DNA of 40,570 nucleotides from Methanobrevibacter_A sp964547125 (GCA_964547125.1 CAZJLS010000007.1:1-40570); one strand, 5' to 3'. Shown: positions 1 through 8,867, counted from the stretch's first letter. Made by a program: numbers and translations. Notes: generated by a model not told the origin, from the letters alone.

Positions 1-1289
1 AATTCGTATGGGATGAACTAAACAATGTTAAAAAAATGTTCAACATCTTATGGAATGTATATGTATTCTCAACAACATACATGGCACTAGATAACTTCAA
101 CCCAGAAGAATCAAAAAACAACTTAAGCTTAAGAGAAGAAGACAAATGGATAATATCACGTGTAAACACATTATCCAAAGAAGTAGGAGAAGACATAAAC
201 AACCTACAATTCCACCAAGCAACAAGAAAAATCAATAACTTCATACTCGAAGACTTAAGCAGATGGTATGTTAGATTAATAAGAGGAAGAACATGGGTTG
301 AAAGTAACGATCCAGATAAACTAGGAGCATATTATGCACTATACACAGCACTTGAAATACTAACAAGAGTAATGGCACCAATAACACCACACTTAAGTGA
401 AGAAATATATCAAAACATAGTTGTAGATGTAAAACAAGATGCACCTGAAAGTATACATATGTTAGACTGGCAATCAGATGATGAAGCAATAAACCCAGAA
501 CTTGAAGAAATGATGGACTCAGTAAGGGACATAATAGAAGCAAGTGTAAAAGCAAGGGATGTTGCAAAATACAAACTAAGATGGCCAACAAACGATATAA
601 CAGTAGTATCACAAGATGAAAATATCTTAAATAGTGCAAAAGAATTAGAAGAAATCATAAAAGACCAAGCAAATACTAAAAACGTGATACTTGCAAGTGA
701 ATTTGAAAACCTATCATTTATAGCAAAACCAAACCTAAAAATATTAGGACCAAAACTCAAAGGAGACATAGGAATAGTTAAAAAACACTTCCAAAACACT
801 GATGGAAACAAAATAAAAGAAGAATTAGAACAAAACCAAGAATACACAATAACATCAGATTCTAAAGAAATAACACTCAACACAGAAGAAATACTATTCG
901 ACACAGAACTCCCAGATGACTTTGTAAGCTCAGAATTCAAAGGAGGAAATGTATTCGTAAACACAAAAATGACTCCAGAAATACTATCAGAAGCAATGTC
1001 AAGAGAAGTAATAAGAAGAATACAAGACATGAGAAAAGATATGGACTTAGATGTTGAAAGTATGATAGGTGTAATGATACAATCAGAACCAGAATTCGCA
1101 ACACTACTTAAAAAACAAGCAGACTTAATAAGTAACGAAGTAAGAGCAAAATCACTAATATTCTTCCAAGAAAGCAACGAACATGTATGTGCATGTGACG
1201 AAGAAGAACCTAGAAATGATGAATACACTAAAAAATGGAAAATAGAAGACGAAGAAATAACAATATCTGTAGTTAACATGGATAAATAA
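1..1289 (+). CDS. ileS: Isoleucyl-tRNA synthetase, C-terminal part (5' end outside window)
   Basis: This is the 3' part of a class I isoleucyl-tRNA synthetase, the cytoplasmic enzyme that charges tRNA-Ile with isoleucine. The reading frame is open from base 3, so the gene starts upstream of the window, and the first internal ATG at 36 is not the start. The visible part is the end of the catalytic region followed by the anticodon-binding helical domain (for example WIISRVNTLSKEV and LSRWYVRLIRGRTW) and a C-terminal tail with a small Cys cluster (HVCACDEEEP). The HIGH and KMSKS signatures lie outside the window. purL follows on the same strand after 25 bp, so the two may be co-transcribed. Ile is coded almost entirely by ATA here. 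The family call is firm from the anticodon-binding region. Confidence 0.93.
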   Translation, partial: FVWDELNNVKKMFNILWNVYVFSTTYMALDNFNPEESKNNLSLREEDKWIISRVNTLSKEVGEDINNLQFHQATRKINNFILEDLSRWYVRLIRGRTWVESNDPDKLGAYYALYTALEILTRVMAPITPHLSEEIYQNIVVDVKQDAPESIHMLDWQSDDEAINPELEEMMDSVRDIIEASVKARDVAKYKLRWPTNDITVVSQDENILNSAKELEEIIKDQANTKNVILASEFENLSFIAKPNLKILGPKLKGDIGIVKKHFQNTDGNKIKEELEQNQEYTITSDSKEITLNTEEILFDTELPDDFVSSEFKGGNVFVNTKMTPEILSEAMSREVIRRIQDMRKDMDLDVESMIGVMIQSEPEFATLLKKQADLISNEVRAKSLIFFQESNEHVCACDEEEPRNDEYTKKWKIEDEEITISVVNMDK

Positions 1290-1314
1290 AAAAAATTAAA
1301 GGGTGTAGAAAAAA

Positions 1315-3483
1315 ATGGCTTTAGAAGACTCTGAAGTAAAATACATTAAAGGAATATTAAAAAGAGATATGAACACACTAGAAGAAGGAATGCTTGAAGT
1401 AATGTTCTCCGAGCACTGTTCATATAAAAGTAGCAGACCAATACTAGGATTATTCCCTACCGAAGGTGAAAACATCATACTAGGACCTGGAGACGATGCA
1501 GGAATAGTATCAATAACAGACAAACTAGCATTAGCAGTAGGTATGGAAAGTCACAACCATCCATCAGCAGTAGAACCATACGGTGGAGCAGGAACAGGAA
1601 TAGGAGGAATATTAAGAGACATAATATCTATGGGAGCAAAACCAATAGCACTCCTAGACTCTATAAGATTCGGACCATTAGAAAATGATCAAAAATCAAG
1701 ATATCTATTCGAATATGTAGTAAAAGGAATATCAGACTATGGAAACCGTGTAGGAGTTCCTACCGTAGGTGGAGAAATAGAATTCGACGAATCATACAAA
1801 ACCAACCCACTAGTAAACGTATTCTGTGCAGGACTCGTTGAAAAAGACAAAATCGTATATGGAATAGCACCAAACCCAGGAGATGTATTCTTCTTAATGG
1901 GAGGAAGCACAGGAAGAGACGGAATACACGGAGTAACATTTGCATCAGAAGAATTAACATCCGATTCAGAAACCGAAGACAGACCAGCAGTACAAGTAGC
2001 AGACCCATTCACCAAAAAAAGAGTAATGGAAGCATCTTATGAAATATTAGAAAAATTAGATGTATCCGGAGTTAAAGACCTAGGCGGAGGAGGACTAACC
2101 TGCTGTATATCAGAATTAGCAGACAGTTCCAATAACGGAGCAATAGTAAACCTAAACAAAATACCACTACGTGAAACAGGAATGACACCATACGAAATAA
2201 TGCTATCAGAATCACAAGAACGTATGATATTTGTCATAAAACCAGAAGACGTGGAAAAAGCAACAGAAATATGTAACAAACACGAAATAATCTCCGCAGT
2301 CATAGGAGAAGTAACTGATGGAAACAACATGGTAATCATAGATGACAATCTACCAGAAGACGAACAAGAAATAGCAAACCTCCCAACAGTCTTACTTGCA
2401 GACCCACCTTCAATAGACCGTGAATTAAAAGAACCAGAACCAATAAAACAAGAAATCAACATAGAAGACCCAGAACTATCAAAATCACTACTACAAATAC
2501 TATCATCACCAAACATAGCAAGTAAAAAATGGGTTTACCGTCAATACGACCATGAAGTTCAATTAAGAACAGTTGTTAAACCAGGAGACGATGGAGCAGT
2601 ACTAAAAGTTGACGATGAAACTGCAGTAGTACTATCCTCAGATTCTAACGGTATCTTCACTAAATTATCACCATACGATGGAGGAGCAGGATCAGTTGCA
2701 GAATCAATAAGAAATGTTGTATCAATGGGAGCAAAACCATATGCAATTGTGGACTGTTTAAACTTCGGAAACCCAGAAAACCCAGAAGTACTATGGCAAT
2801 TCAAAGAATGTATTAAAGGAATGTCGGACATTGCAGAAAAATTCGAAGCACCAGTAATAAGTGGAAATGTTAGCTTCTACAATGAAATGGAAGGAGTAAC
2901 AATAAACCCAACACCAGCAGTTGGAGTTATAGGTGTGGAAAAACTAGAAAACATCAGAACAATGAACTTCAAAAACACCTCAGACAAAATAATCATAATA
3001 GGTGAAACATTAAACGAAATAGAAGGTTCAGAATACCACAGAACAATACATAACATAGAAGCTGGAAATCCACCACTTGCAAGAATAGACAATGAATTTG
3101 ATAATGCAAATACTATACTAAAATTAATAGAAGAAGATAAAGAAAACAACATAACAGCTGTTCATGACTGCTCACAAGGTGGAATACTACTCGCACTAGC
3201 TGAAATGTGCATATCAGGAAACAAAGGATGTGCAATTGATACTTCAAAAATCCCAACAGAAGAAAATATCAGTCTTAATAATTTATTATACTCAGAATCT
3301 AACGGACGATACATAATAACAGTTAAAGAAGATGCACTAGAAGATACTTTATCTAAAATTAATGTTGCCTGTGCATGTATCGGTGAAGTTAAAGGGGATA
3401 AATTAAACATTGCAGATATTGACTTAAGTGTTGAAGAGTTAAAAGACGCATATACTGGAGTATTAGAACAATACATGTCCTAA
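1315..3483 (+). CDS. purL: Phosphoribosylformylglycinamidine synthase subunit PurL
   Basis: PurL is the ATP-dependent synthetase subunit of FGAM synthase, the fourth step of purine synthesis, and works with separate PurS and PurQ subunits. At 722 residues it is the small, archaeal/Gram-positive type without a fused glutaminase. It shows the two AIR-synthase-like halves: an N-terminal half with ESHNHPSAVEPYGGAGTG (about residues 79-96) and a second half with the related DSNGIFTKLSPYDGGAGSVA. The start at 1315 has GGGTG about nine bases upstream. The 3' end of the gene uses more T-ending codons than the 5' end, the first sign of the codon shift seen in the next genes. No purS or purQ lies next to it. 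Confidence 0.96.
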   Translation: MALEDSEVKYIKGILKRDMNTLEEGMLEVMFSEHCSYKSSRPILGLFPTEGENIILGPGDDAGIVSITDKLALAVGMESHNHPSAVEPYGGAGTGIGGILRDIISMGAKPIALLDSIRFGPLENDQKSRYLFEYVVKGISDYGNRVGVPTVGGEIEFDESYKTNPLVNVFCAGLVEKDKIVYGIAPNPGDVFFLMGGSTGRDGIHGVTFASEELTSDSETEDRPAVQVADPFTKKRVMEASYEILEKLDVSGVKDLGGGGLTCCISELADSSNNGAIVNLNKIPLRETGMTPYEIMLSESQERMIFVIKPEDVEKATEICNKHEIISAVIGEVTDGNNMVIIDDNLPEDEQEIANLPTVLLADPPSIDRELKEPEPIKQEINIEDPELSKSLLQILSSPNIASKKWVYRQYDHEVQLRTVVKPGDDGAVLKVDDETAVVLSSDSNGIFTKLSPYDGGAGSVAESIRNVVSMGAKPYAIVDCLNFGNPENPEVLWQFKECIKGMSDIAEKFEAPVISGNVSFYNEMEGVTINPTPAVGVIGVEKLENIRTMNFKNTSDKIIIIGETLNEIEGSEYHRTIHNIEAGNPPLARIDNEFDNANTILKLIEEDKENNITAVHDCSQGGILLALAEMCISGNKGCAIDTSKIPTEENISLNNLLYSESNGRYIITVKEDALEDTLSKINVACACIGEVKGDKLNIADIDLSVEELKDAYTGVLEQYMS

Positions 3484-3518
3484 AAAAAATTTAAATCTTT
3501 TTAAGGAGTTACAATGTT

Positions 3519-4745
3519 ATGGCATTTATATCAAAACTAATACCATTAAATGAAGCATTAAATAATGTGGATTCTCATCAAAAATATACTGATACTGAGA
3601 GAATAAACATTAACGAAGCTCATAATAGGGTTTTAGCAGAAGATATTAAATCATATCATAATTCTCCACCATTTGATAAATCTGCTATGGACGGGTATGC
3701 ACTTATAGCTGAAAATACTTTTGGTGCATCAAATAATATTTATAAAACTTTTAAAATTCTAGATTATGTGGGAGCAGGAAATTTCTCTAAAAAAACAGTA
3801 AGTGACGGAGAAGCAATAAAAATAGCTACTGGTGCACCAATACCTAAAGGAGCTAATGCTGTTATAATGGAAGAGTTTACAAGTTCTAAAGATGATATTT
3901 TAGAGATACATTCTCAAGTAACACCATATGAAAATATATCTCCTTGTGGTGAGGATTTTAAAAAAGGAGATCTTATTTTATCTAAAAAAACATTTATACG
4001 TTCTCAAGAATTAGGTTTAATAGCTCAAGCAGGATACGATACAGTTGAAGTTTATAAAAAACCTAAAGTTAAATTAATCATCACAGGTAATGAATTAGTT
4101 AACCCTACAAAGGAATTAAATCCTGCTAAAATTATTAATTCTAATCAATATACTATAAAATCTTTAATTGAAAGTGCTGGTGCTAATGTTACTTTAATTC
4201 ATATGGAAGATGATTTTGAAAAGGTTAAACAAGAATTATTAGAATCTTCTAAGGAATATGATCTTATTATAACAACTGGGGGTACTGCAATTAGTAAAGG
4301 TGATATTGTAGTTGATGCTGTGGAATCTGTAGGTGAAGTACTTTTCCATGGTGTTGCATTAAGACCTGGTAGACCTGTAGGTTGTGGAATTATTAATGAA
4401 ACTATGGTTTTCATGTTATCTGGTCAGCCTGTTGCCGCTATGACTCAATTTGATATTTTTGCTAGAAGATATTTAATTAATATGCAAGGTGTTGATTTTA
4501 AACCTGAAATTGTTTCAAGAAAATCTGTGATGAAAATACCTTCAAAACTTGGAAGAACAGATTTTATAAGAACATATTCAGATGATACTCATGCTAAACA
4601 TGTTTTAAATCGTGGTTCTGGTATTATACGTTCTATGGTTGAGGCTAATAGTTATATTATTATTGATGAAAATGATGAGGGAGTTTTAAAAGACGGTACT
4701 GTTAAGGTTTTGTTTTTTAATACATTAGTTTGGGGTAAATATTAG
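3519..4745 (+). CDS. moeA: MoeA-type molybdopterin molybdenumtransferase
   Basis: MoeA-family proteins insert molybdate (or tungstate) into adenylylated molybdopterin to make Moco or Wco. The 408-residue length is normal for the four-domain family. Visible signatures are SAMDGYA near the N-terminus, TGAPIPKGANAVIMEE, the MoaB/MogA-like core with IITGNELV and TTGGTAISKGD, and LSGQPVAAM near the C-terminus. A consensus AAGGAG ribosome binding site lies about ten bases upstream of the start. No other molybdopterin gene lies in the window; the likely client in a methanogen is formylmethanofuran or formate dehydrogenase. Codon use drifts along the gene from mixed to strongly T-ending. It ends 2 bp before the next gene. 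Confidence 0.93.
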   Translation: MAFISKLIPLNEALNNVDSHQKYTDTERININEAHNRVLAEDIKSYHNSPPFDKSAMDGYALIAENTFGASNNIYKTFKILDYVGAGNFSKKTVSDGEAIKIATGAPIPKGANAVIMEEFTSSKDDILEIHSQVTPYENISPCGEDFKKGDLILSKKTFIRSQELGLIAQAGYDTVEVYKKPKVKLIITGNELVNPTKELNPAKIINSNQYTIKSLIESAGANVTLIHMEDDFEKVKQELLESSKEYDLIITTGGTAISKGDIVVDAVESVGEVLFHGVALRPGRPVGCGIINETMVFMLSGQPVAAMTQFDIFARRYLINMQGVDFKPEIVSRKSVMKIPSKLGRTDFIRTYSDDTHAKHVLNRGSGIIRSMVEANSYIIIDENDEGVLKDGTVKVLFFNTLVWGKY

Positions 4746-4747
4746 GT

Positions 4748-5911
4748 GTGGGTATTATGAATGGTATTTGGTATTATGTTATTGCTTTTGTTTTGATTTG
4801 GATTGTTGCTTTAGTTTTTAAGAAACAGTTAACTGAACGTAATGTTGAGGTTAATTTCCCAGTTCTTATGTGGAAAACTCAAAGACTTAGAGGTTTTATT
4901 GATAGAATTGCTAAGAGAAGTCCTCGTTTTTGGAGATGGTATATGAATGTGGGGATTGTGGTTTGTTTTGGTTTTATGATTTTTATGACTGTTGCTTTGC
5001 TTTATTCTCTTCAGTTTATTACTAGTTCACCTGCTGTGGGTTTGGTGATTCCAGGGGTTGATGTTCCTGGTTCTCCGATTTTTGTTCCATTTGTTTATGG
5101 TATTATTGGTTTAGCTACGGTTTTAATTGTTCATGAGTTTTCTCATGGTATTTTGGCTCGTGTTGAGAATGTTAGTATTAAGTCTATTGGTCTTTTATTG
5201 TTTGCTATAATTCCTGGTGCTTTTGTTGAGCCAGATGAGGATGAGATTAAAACTATTTCTAGAGCTGGTAAGTTACGTATTTATGGTGCTGGATCTATGG
5301 CTAATTTGGTGCTTGCATTAGTTGCATTTATTATTATGTTAGTTTTATCTTCTGCTTTTGTGCCTATGGTTTTTCATGAGGATGGTGTTAGTATTGATAG
5401 GGTTGTGCCTGATTCTCCAGCTGATGGTGTTTTAAAATCTGGAATGATTGTTGAGTCTATTAATAATATGAGTGTGGATTCTTCTAATTCTTATGTTGAT
5501 GCTATTCATACTCTTAAGCCTAATTCGACGATTGTTATGGTTACAAATCAGGGTACTTTTTCTTTTAATTTAAGTGAGAATCCGAATAATAAGAGTTTAG
5601 GTTATATGGGTATTCAGGCCACTAAGCATTATGCTGTTAATCCTGGTTGGAGTTTTGGTTTGGATGGTGTTTTGTATGGTGTTTTTCCTGCTATTCAGTT
5701 GTTTATGTGGATTTTTTTCTTGAATTTTGGTATTGGTACATTTAATTTGTTGCCTATGAAACCTTTGGATGGTGGGTTAATGTTAGAGGAGCTTTTAAGT
5801 TATAAGATTAGTGAGTCTAAGGTTAATATTATTGTTAAAGTTTGTTCTGTTGTGATTTTGTTTGTTATTTTGTTAAGTCTTTTTGCAGGTTTTGCATTAA
5901 GTTGGATTTAA
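4748..5911 (+). CDS. Site-2-protease-type membrane metallopeptidase (M50) with PDZ domain
   Basis: This is an integral membrane zinc protease of the M50 family, which cuts substrates within the membrane. The zinc motif HEFSH is at residues 129-133 in a membrane segment, and the third ligand motif NLLPMKPLDGG is at about 333-343. Between them lies a soluble PDZ-like domain (about 211-290). Hydrophobic segments are at about 8-24, 68-92, 113-135, 183-206, 315-335 and 363-386. The start is either GTG at 4748 or ATG at 4757. The gene begins 2 bp after moeA, so it is probably translated from the same message. The substrate is unknown. Codon use is almost purely T/G-ending (Ile nearly always ATT), the opposite of ileS and purL. 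Confidence 0.9.
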   Translation: MGIMNGIWYYVIAFVLIWIVALVFKKQLTERNVEVNFPVLMWKTQRLRGFIDRIAKRSPRFWRWYMNVGIVVCFGFMIFMTVALLYSLQFITSSPAVGLVIPGVDVPGSPIFVPFVYGIIGLATVLIVHEFSHGILARVENVSIKSIGLLLFAIIPGAFVEPDEDEIKTISRAGKLRIYGAGSMANLVLALVAFIIMLVLSSAFVPMVFHEDGVSIDRVVPDSPADGVLKSGMIVESINNMSVDSSNSYVDAIHTLKPNSTIVMVTNQGTFSFNLSENPNNKSLGYMGIQATKHYAVNPGWSFGLDGVLYGVFPAIQLFMWIFFLNFGIGTFNLLPMKPLDGGLMLEELLSYKISESKVNIIVKVCSVVILFVILLSLFAGFALSWI

Positions 5912-6113
5912 TATACATCTTGCACTTTTAAAAATAGATTTTAAGATAATAATTACATTATTTTAAATATAAGTTTCATTATTTTAGTAATTATTAAGAT
6001 AAGTATTAAAATTATTGACTATTATTTTATTTATTTTCAATCTATTATTTCTTTGAAAAATCAATAGTAAAAAAAGGTAAAAAAAAAGTAAAAGTTAAAA
6101 AAATTAATTAACT

Positions 6114-6530
6114 TTATAAATTGTATCTTTCTTTAATTCCTTCTAAGATTCTGGAATGACGTCCTTCATCTTTAGAACTTTCACGGAAGAAATCAGCAGC
6201 ATCTTCAATACCAGCTTCAGCTGCTTTTTCAGAAGCTTCTCTTTTTTCAACATTTGCTGCTAACTCACCTTCAAGCATCATATCAATATTTTCACTTAAA
6301 GTTGGTTTAATTACACCATTCATTTCAGCAAATCTTGCAGCATGTTCAGCTTCTTCAAATGCTAATCTTTTAAATACTTCAGCTAATTCTCCATAACCTT
6401 CAGTAGATGCTTGTCTAGCCATAGCCATGTAAATACCTACTTCTTGGGTTTCACCATTAAAATTAGCTGCAACAACTTTTTCTACTGGAGTTCCTGCAGT
6501 AACTCCGACTTTTCTTTCGTATTCTGCCAT
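6114..6530 (-). CDS. Rubrerythrin-like ferritin-fold diiron protein
   Basis: This 138-residue protein has the ferritin-like four-helix diiron fold of the rubrerythrin family, whose members reduce hydrogen peroxide or otherwise protect anaerobes from oxidants. Diiron-ligand helices are visible as FNGETQEVGIYMAMA (about 24-38), FEEAEHAARF (about 58-67) and DEGRHSRILEG (about 121-131). The C-terminal rubredoxin domain of classical rubrerythrin is missing, so an external electron donor is needed. A good GGAGGA ribosome binding site precedes the ATG. It lies 99 bp downstream of fprA on the same strand, matching the known association of rubrerythrin and F420H2 oxidase in Methanobacteriales oxygen-stress loci. 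Function is inferred from family and context. Confidence 0.9.
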   Translation of the reverse strand: MAEYERKVGVTAGTPVEKVVAANFNGETQEVGIYMAMARQASTEGYGELAEVFKRLAFEEAEHAARFAEMNGVIKPTLSENIDMMLEGELAANVEKREASEKAAEAGIEDAADFFRESSKDEGRHSRILEGIKERYNL

Positions 6531-6629
6531 AATTTAATGTCCTCCTAAATTACATTATAATATACTAAATATTTTGTTTCCAATAATATAAATAAATTTT
6601 TCATAAAAAATTAGAAAAATAATTATATA

Positions 6630-7862
6630 TTACAATTCTAATTTTTTAGCCTCTTTAACTAATTTAACACCTAAATCATAAGCTTCAATTTTTTCTTCCT
6701 CAGTAGGAACATACATAATTTCATCAGTATCTATAACATCAAATCCTGAATCAGTTAAATACTCAGCAATAATATTTGGTGAACCACCTTTTCCACCCAT
6801 AGATCCAAAAGTAACAGCAGGTCTTTTAAAACCAGTACGATTAAAGTGTAAACCTTTAAGATAGAATAATAAATCACCAATACTAGGGAATGGGAAATCA
6901 TTAATACTAGGAGCACCAAAAGCAACAGCTTTACTAGTTAAAATACTTTTCACAATTTCACTTCTCTCATCCTCATGCAAAAAGAACATTTCAACATCAT
7001 AACCTTCACTTATAGCACCTTCAGCAATTTCATGAGCCATAGTCTGAGTTGAATAATGCATAGTATCATAAACAATAGTAATCTTATCTTCTGCTAATTT
7101 TCCTGTAGCCCAACCACTATAAGCATTAATAATCTTCATAGGATCAGTCCAAATCTGACCATGAGAAGGAGCAATAGTCTTAACTTTATCTAATAAACCT
7201 AACTCAATAATCTCATCAAACTTATTAAGAACCTTCTTAGATAAAGGAGTTATAAGATTAGCATAAAACTTCGCAGCACCATCCATAAGCACTTCTTCAG
7301 AAATATCAGTATCAAAACGCTTAGTATAACATAAATGCTGTCCAAAAGCATCATTAGGGAATAAAATACCATCCTCAACCAATAAAGTAAACATACTATC
7401 AGGCCAATGCAATAAAAATGCATCTAAAAATGCGAAACTACGACCACCTAAATCAAGACTATCACCAGTTCCAACAACTTGGAAATCCAAACCTTTCAAT
7501 TTAGGATAATGTTTCTCTAAACCACCAACAGCAATTTTACTACAATATATAGGAGCATCAGGGAATCTCTTGTGTAAATCCACTAAAACTCCACTATGGT
7601 CCTTTTCAACATGGTTCTGTATAATATAATCAACCTTAACAGGCTTACCTTCTTGCTTAAAAGCATCATCAATACGAGCCATAATCTCTTCAGTCTTACC
7701 AGGATAAGCATTATCAATAATCGCAGTCTTATCCTCACCAAATACAAGATACGCATTATAAGTAGTACCATTCAAAGTATAACCATGATAAGATCTAATA
7801 TCCCAGTCAAGTACTCCAATCCAGTACACACCATCTGCTATTTTCTGTGCATTAGCTTTCAT
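6630..7862 (-). CDS. fprA: F420H2 oxidase (flavodiiron protein FprA/FpaA)
   Basis: FprA is a cytoplasmic flavodiiron protein that reduces O2 to water with electrons from F420H2, allowing brief oxygen exposure to be survived. The N-terminal metallo-beta-lactamase-like domain (about 1-250) carries the diiron motif H84-x-E86-x-D88-H89 (NHVEKDHSG). The C-terminal flavodoxin domain starts at about 258 (KITIVYDTMHYSTQTMA) and binds FMN. At 410 residues it has no rubredoxin or reductase extension, as in methanogen enzymes. An AGGAGA ribosome binding site precedes the ATG. A perfect 9-bp inverted repeat lies 24-50 bp upstream, and an MsvR-like regulator gene is 2 kb away on the other strand, so redox control is likely. 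Confidence 0.95.
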   Translation of the reverse strand: MKANAQKIADGVYWIGVLDWDIRSYHGYTLNGTTYNAYLVFGEDKTAIIDNAYPGKTEEIMARIDDAFKQEGKPVKVDYIIQNHVEKDHSGVLVDLHKRFPDAPIYCSKIAVGGLEKHYPKLKGLDFQVVGTGDSLDLGGRSFAFLDAFLLHWPDSMFTLLVEDGILFPNDAFGQHLCYTKRFDTDISEEVLMDGAAKFYANLITPLSKKVLNKFDEIIELGLLDKVKTIAPSHGQIWTDPMKIINAYSGWATGKLAEDKITIVYDTMHYSTQTMAHEIAEGAISEGYDVEMFFLHEDERSEIVKSILTSKAVAFGAPSINDFPFPSIGDLLFYLKGLHFNRTGFKRPAVTFGSMGGKGGSPNIIAEYLTDSGFDVIDTDEIMYVPTEEEKIEAYDLGVKLVKEAKKLEL

Positions 7863-7886
7863 ATTTCATTTCTCCTAAAATAATAA

Positions 7887-7911
7887 TTTAGATTAAATAA
7901 GGTAATCTAAA
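7887..7911. promoter_or_regulatory. Perfect 9-bp inverted repeat at the fprA promoter (candidate operator)
   Basis: The arms TTTAGATTA (7887-7895) and TAATCTAAA (7903-7911) are exact reverse complements separated by 7 bp. On the minus strand the repeat lies about 25 bp downstream of a TATA-like GTATAAAAAC (7931-7940), at the expected transcription start, and ends 24 bp before the fprA start codon. The position fits a repressor operator, possibly for the MsvR-like protein encoded at 9894. The sequence does not match the TTCGTA-type MsvR box that I recall from Methanothermobacter, so the regulator assignment is only inferred. Confidence 0.5.
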
Positions 7912-8037
7912 AAAACCTTTTTAATTACTAGTTTTTATACTTCACTAATAAAAGTCTTTATACATAAAAATGAGATTTATTTTTTTAGGATACTTTTATA
8001 AATGATAATAGAATATTATTAAATAATAATAATTATT

Positions 8038-8073
8038 GTGGTGATTGTAATGAGCATGGAGAATAAATATTAA
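8038..8073 (+). other. Orphan ribosome binding site with 7-codon ORF
   Basis: GTGGTGATT at 8038-8046 matches the archaeal anti-16S consensus and is followed by an ATG at 8050 that opens a frame of only seven codons (MSMENKY) ending at 8073. A TATA-like TTTTATAAAT lies about 45 bp upstream. It could be a leader peptide, a chance match, or the remaining start of a gene lost when the neighbouring cassette arrived. Confidence 0.3.
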
Positions 8074-8246
8074 ATCTACAAGTCAATATAATATAATAAA
8101 AAATTATTAATTTAATTAAATAAAGCACATAAACATTATAAAACCAAAAATGTGCACTGTTTAAACCTACCTATTTCTAAAATATCATCTAAAAACAAAT
8201 ATTAATTTTTTTCAAAAAAATAATACTAAACAATGGGGGATTAAAT

Positions 8247-8404
8247 ATGAAAGGTAAGGATAAATGTGAAATTCTTAGTGAGATTAGGGAGAAAATTGCT
8301 GAAGAGAATGGTATAGGGTTTGAAGTTATTGATTGTGATTTTGAGGGGGATTGTCAGGGAACTTGTCCTAAATGTGAAGCTGAAATAGAATATCTTGAAA
8401 AAGA
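8247..8404 (+). repeat. 158-bp exact direct repeat, copy 1
   Basis: The first 158 bases of the first Cys-rich gene are identical, including synonymous positions, to 8710-8867 at the start of the second. Divergence begins immediately afterwards. This marks a recent tandem duplication or ongoing gene conversion restricted to the head-coding part. Confidence 0.95.
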
Positions 8405-8666
8405 GCTTAATAAAAAATTAGAAAATGGTGAAGAAGTTAAAATTAAAAATATAATAGAATCAAAAAATAAACGAGAAGAAGAATATGATGATTATGATTC
8501 TAATATAATGAAGGGGGGTATTTCTCCACCAGATATTGATGAGGAATGTTTTAGAACATTGGGCATAATATCTAGAGATTTTCCTGAAGATGAAACTCCC
8601 AAAAAAATAGAATCTCAAAATAATGGGATAATAGCCCGTTTAAAAAGAATTTTTAATTCAAAATAA
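8247..8666 (+). CDS. Cys-rich small protein 1 beside a radical SAM enzyme (possible modified-peptide precursor or Fe-S partner)
   Basis: This is a 139-residue acidic protein of unknown function. The N-terminal part (about 1-55) holds C7, C30, C36, C40 and C43, with the knuckle CDFEGDCQGTCPKCEAE followed by a charged helix (EIEYLEKELNKK). The spacing suggests an Fe-S or zinc site. After about residue 70 the protein is low in complexity and acidic, then carries GGISPP, a sixth cysteine in CFRTLG (101-106) and a basic end. A GGGGGA-like ribosome binding site precedes the ATG. The next gene is a paralogue with an identical start and a different tail, and a radical SAM gene follows. The constant head, variable tail and nearby radical SAM enzyme resemble precursor-peptide loci. 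To my memory, similar Cys-rich heads occur next to radical SAM genes in gut bacteria; I could not verify this. Confidence 0.7.
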   Translation: MKGKDKCEILSEIREKIAEENGIGFEVIDCDFEGDCQGTCPKCEAEIEYLEKELNKKLENGEEVKIKNIIESKNKREEEYDDYDSNIMKGGISPPDIDEECFRTLGIISRDFPEDETPKKIESQNNGIIARLKRIFNSK

Positions 8667-8709
8667 ATTATTATAATTTTTCAAATTTAATAAAAAGGAG
8701 GTTGTGAAA

Positions 8710-8867
8710 ATGAAAGGTAAGGATAAATGTGAAATTCTTAGTGAGATTAGGGAGAAAATTGCTGAAGAGAATGGTATAGGGTTTGAAGTTATTGATTGTG
8801 ATTTTGAGGGGGATTGTCAGGGAACTTGTCCTAAATGTGAAGCTGAAATAGAATATCTTGAAAAAGA
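8710..8867 (+). repeat. 158-bp exact direct repeat, copy 2
   Basis: This copy is identical to 8247-8404. It covers the region encoding the Cys-rich head and stops where the two paralogues begin to diverge. The untranslated sequences before the two start codons are not alike, so the repeat starts at the ATG. Confidence 0.95.

Larger units (their letters stand above)
7863..8246. other. Intergenic region between fprA and the Cys-rich protein cassette
   Basis: This 384-bp gap holds the divergent start regions of fprA (minus) and the cassette (plus). Next to fprA are an inverted repeat (7887-7911) and TATA-like elements on the minus strand (GTATAAAAAC, 7931-7940, and another near 7956-7968). In the middle is an isolated strong ribosome binding site with a 7-codon ORF (8038-8073). 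The cassette-proximal part is AT-rich without a clear structured element. No convincing larger gene was seen. Confidence 0.6.

Noticed and set aside
410..1279. Long open frame antisense to ileS
   Set aside because: It lies fully opposite the clear synthetase gene. A-rich ATA/GAA codons on one strand leave few stops on the other. The product is Ser/Phe-rich with no domain.
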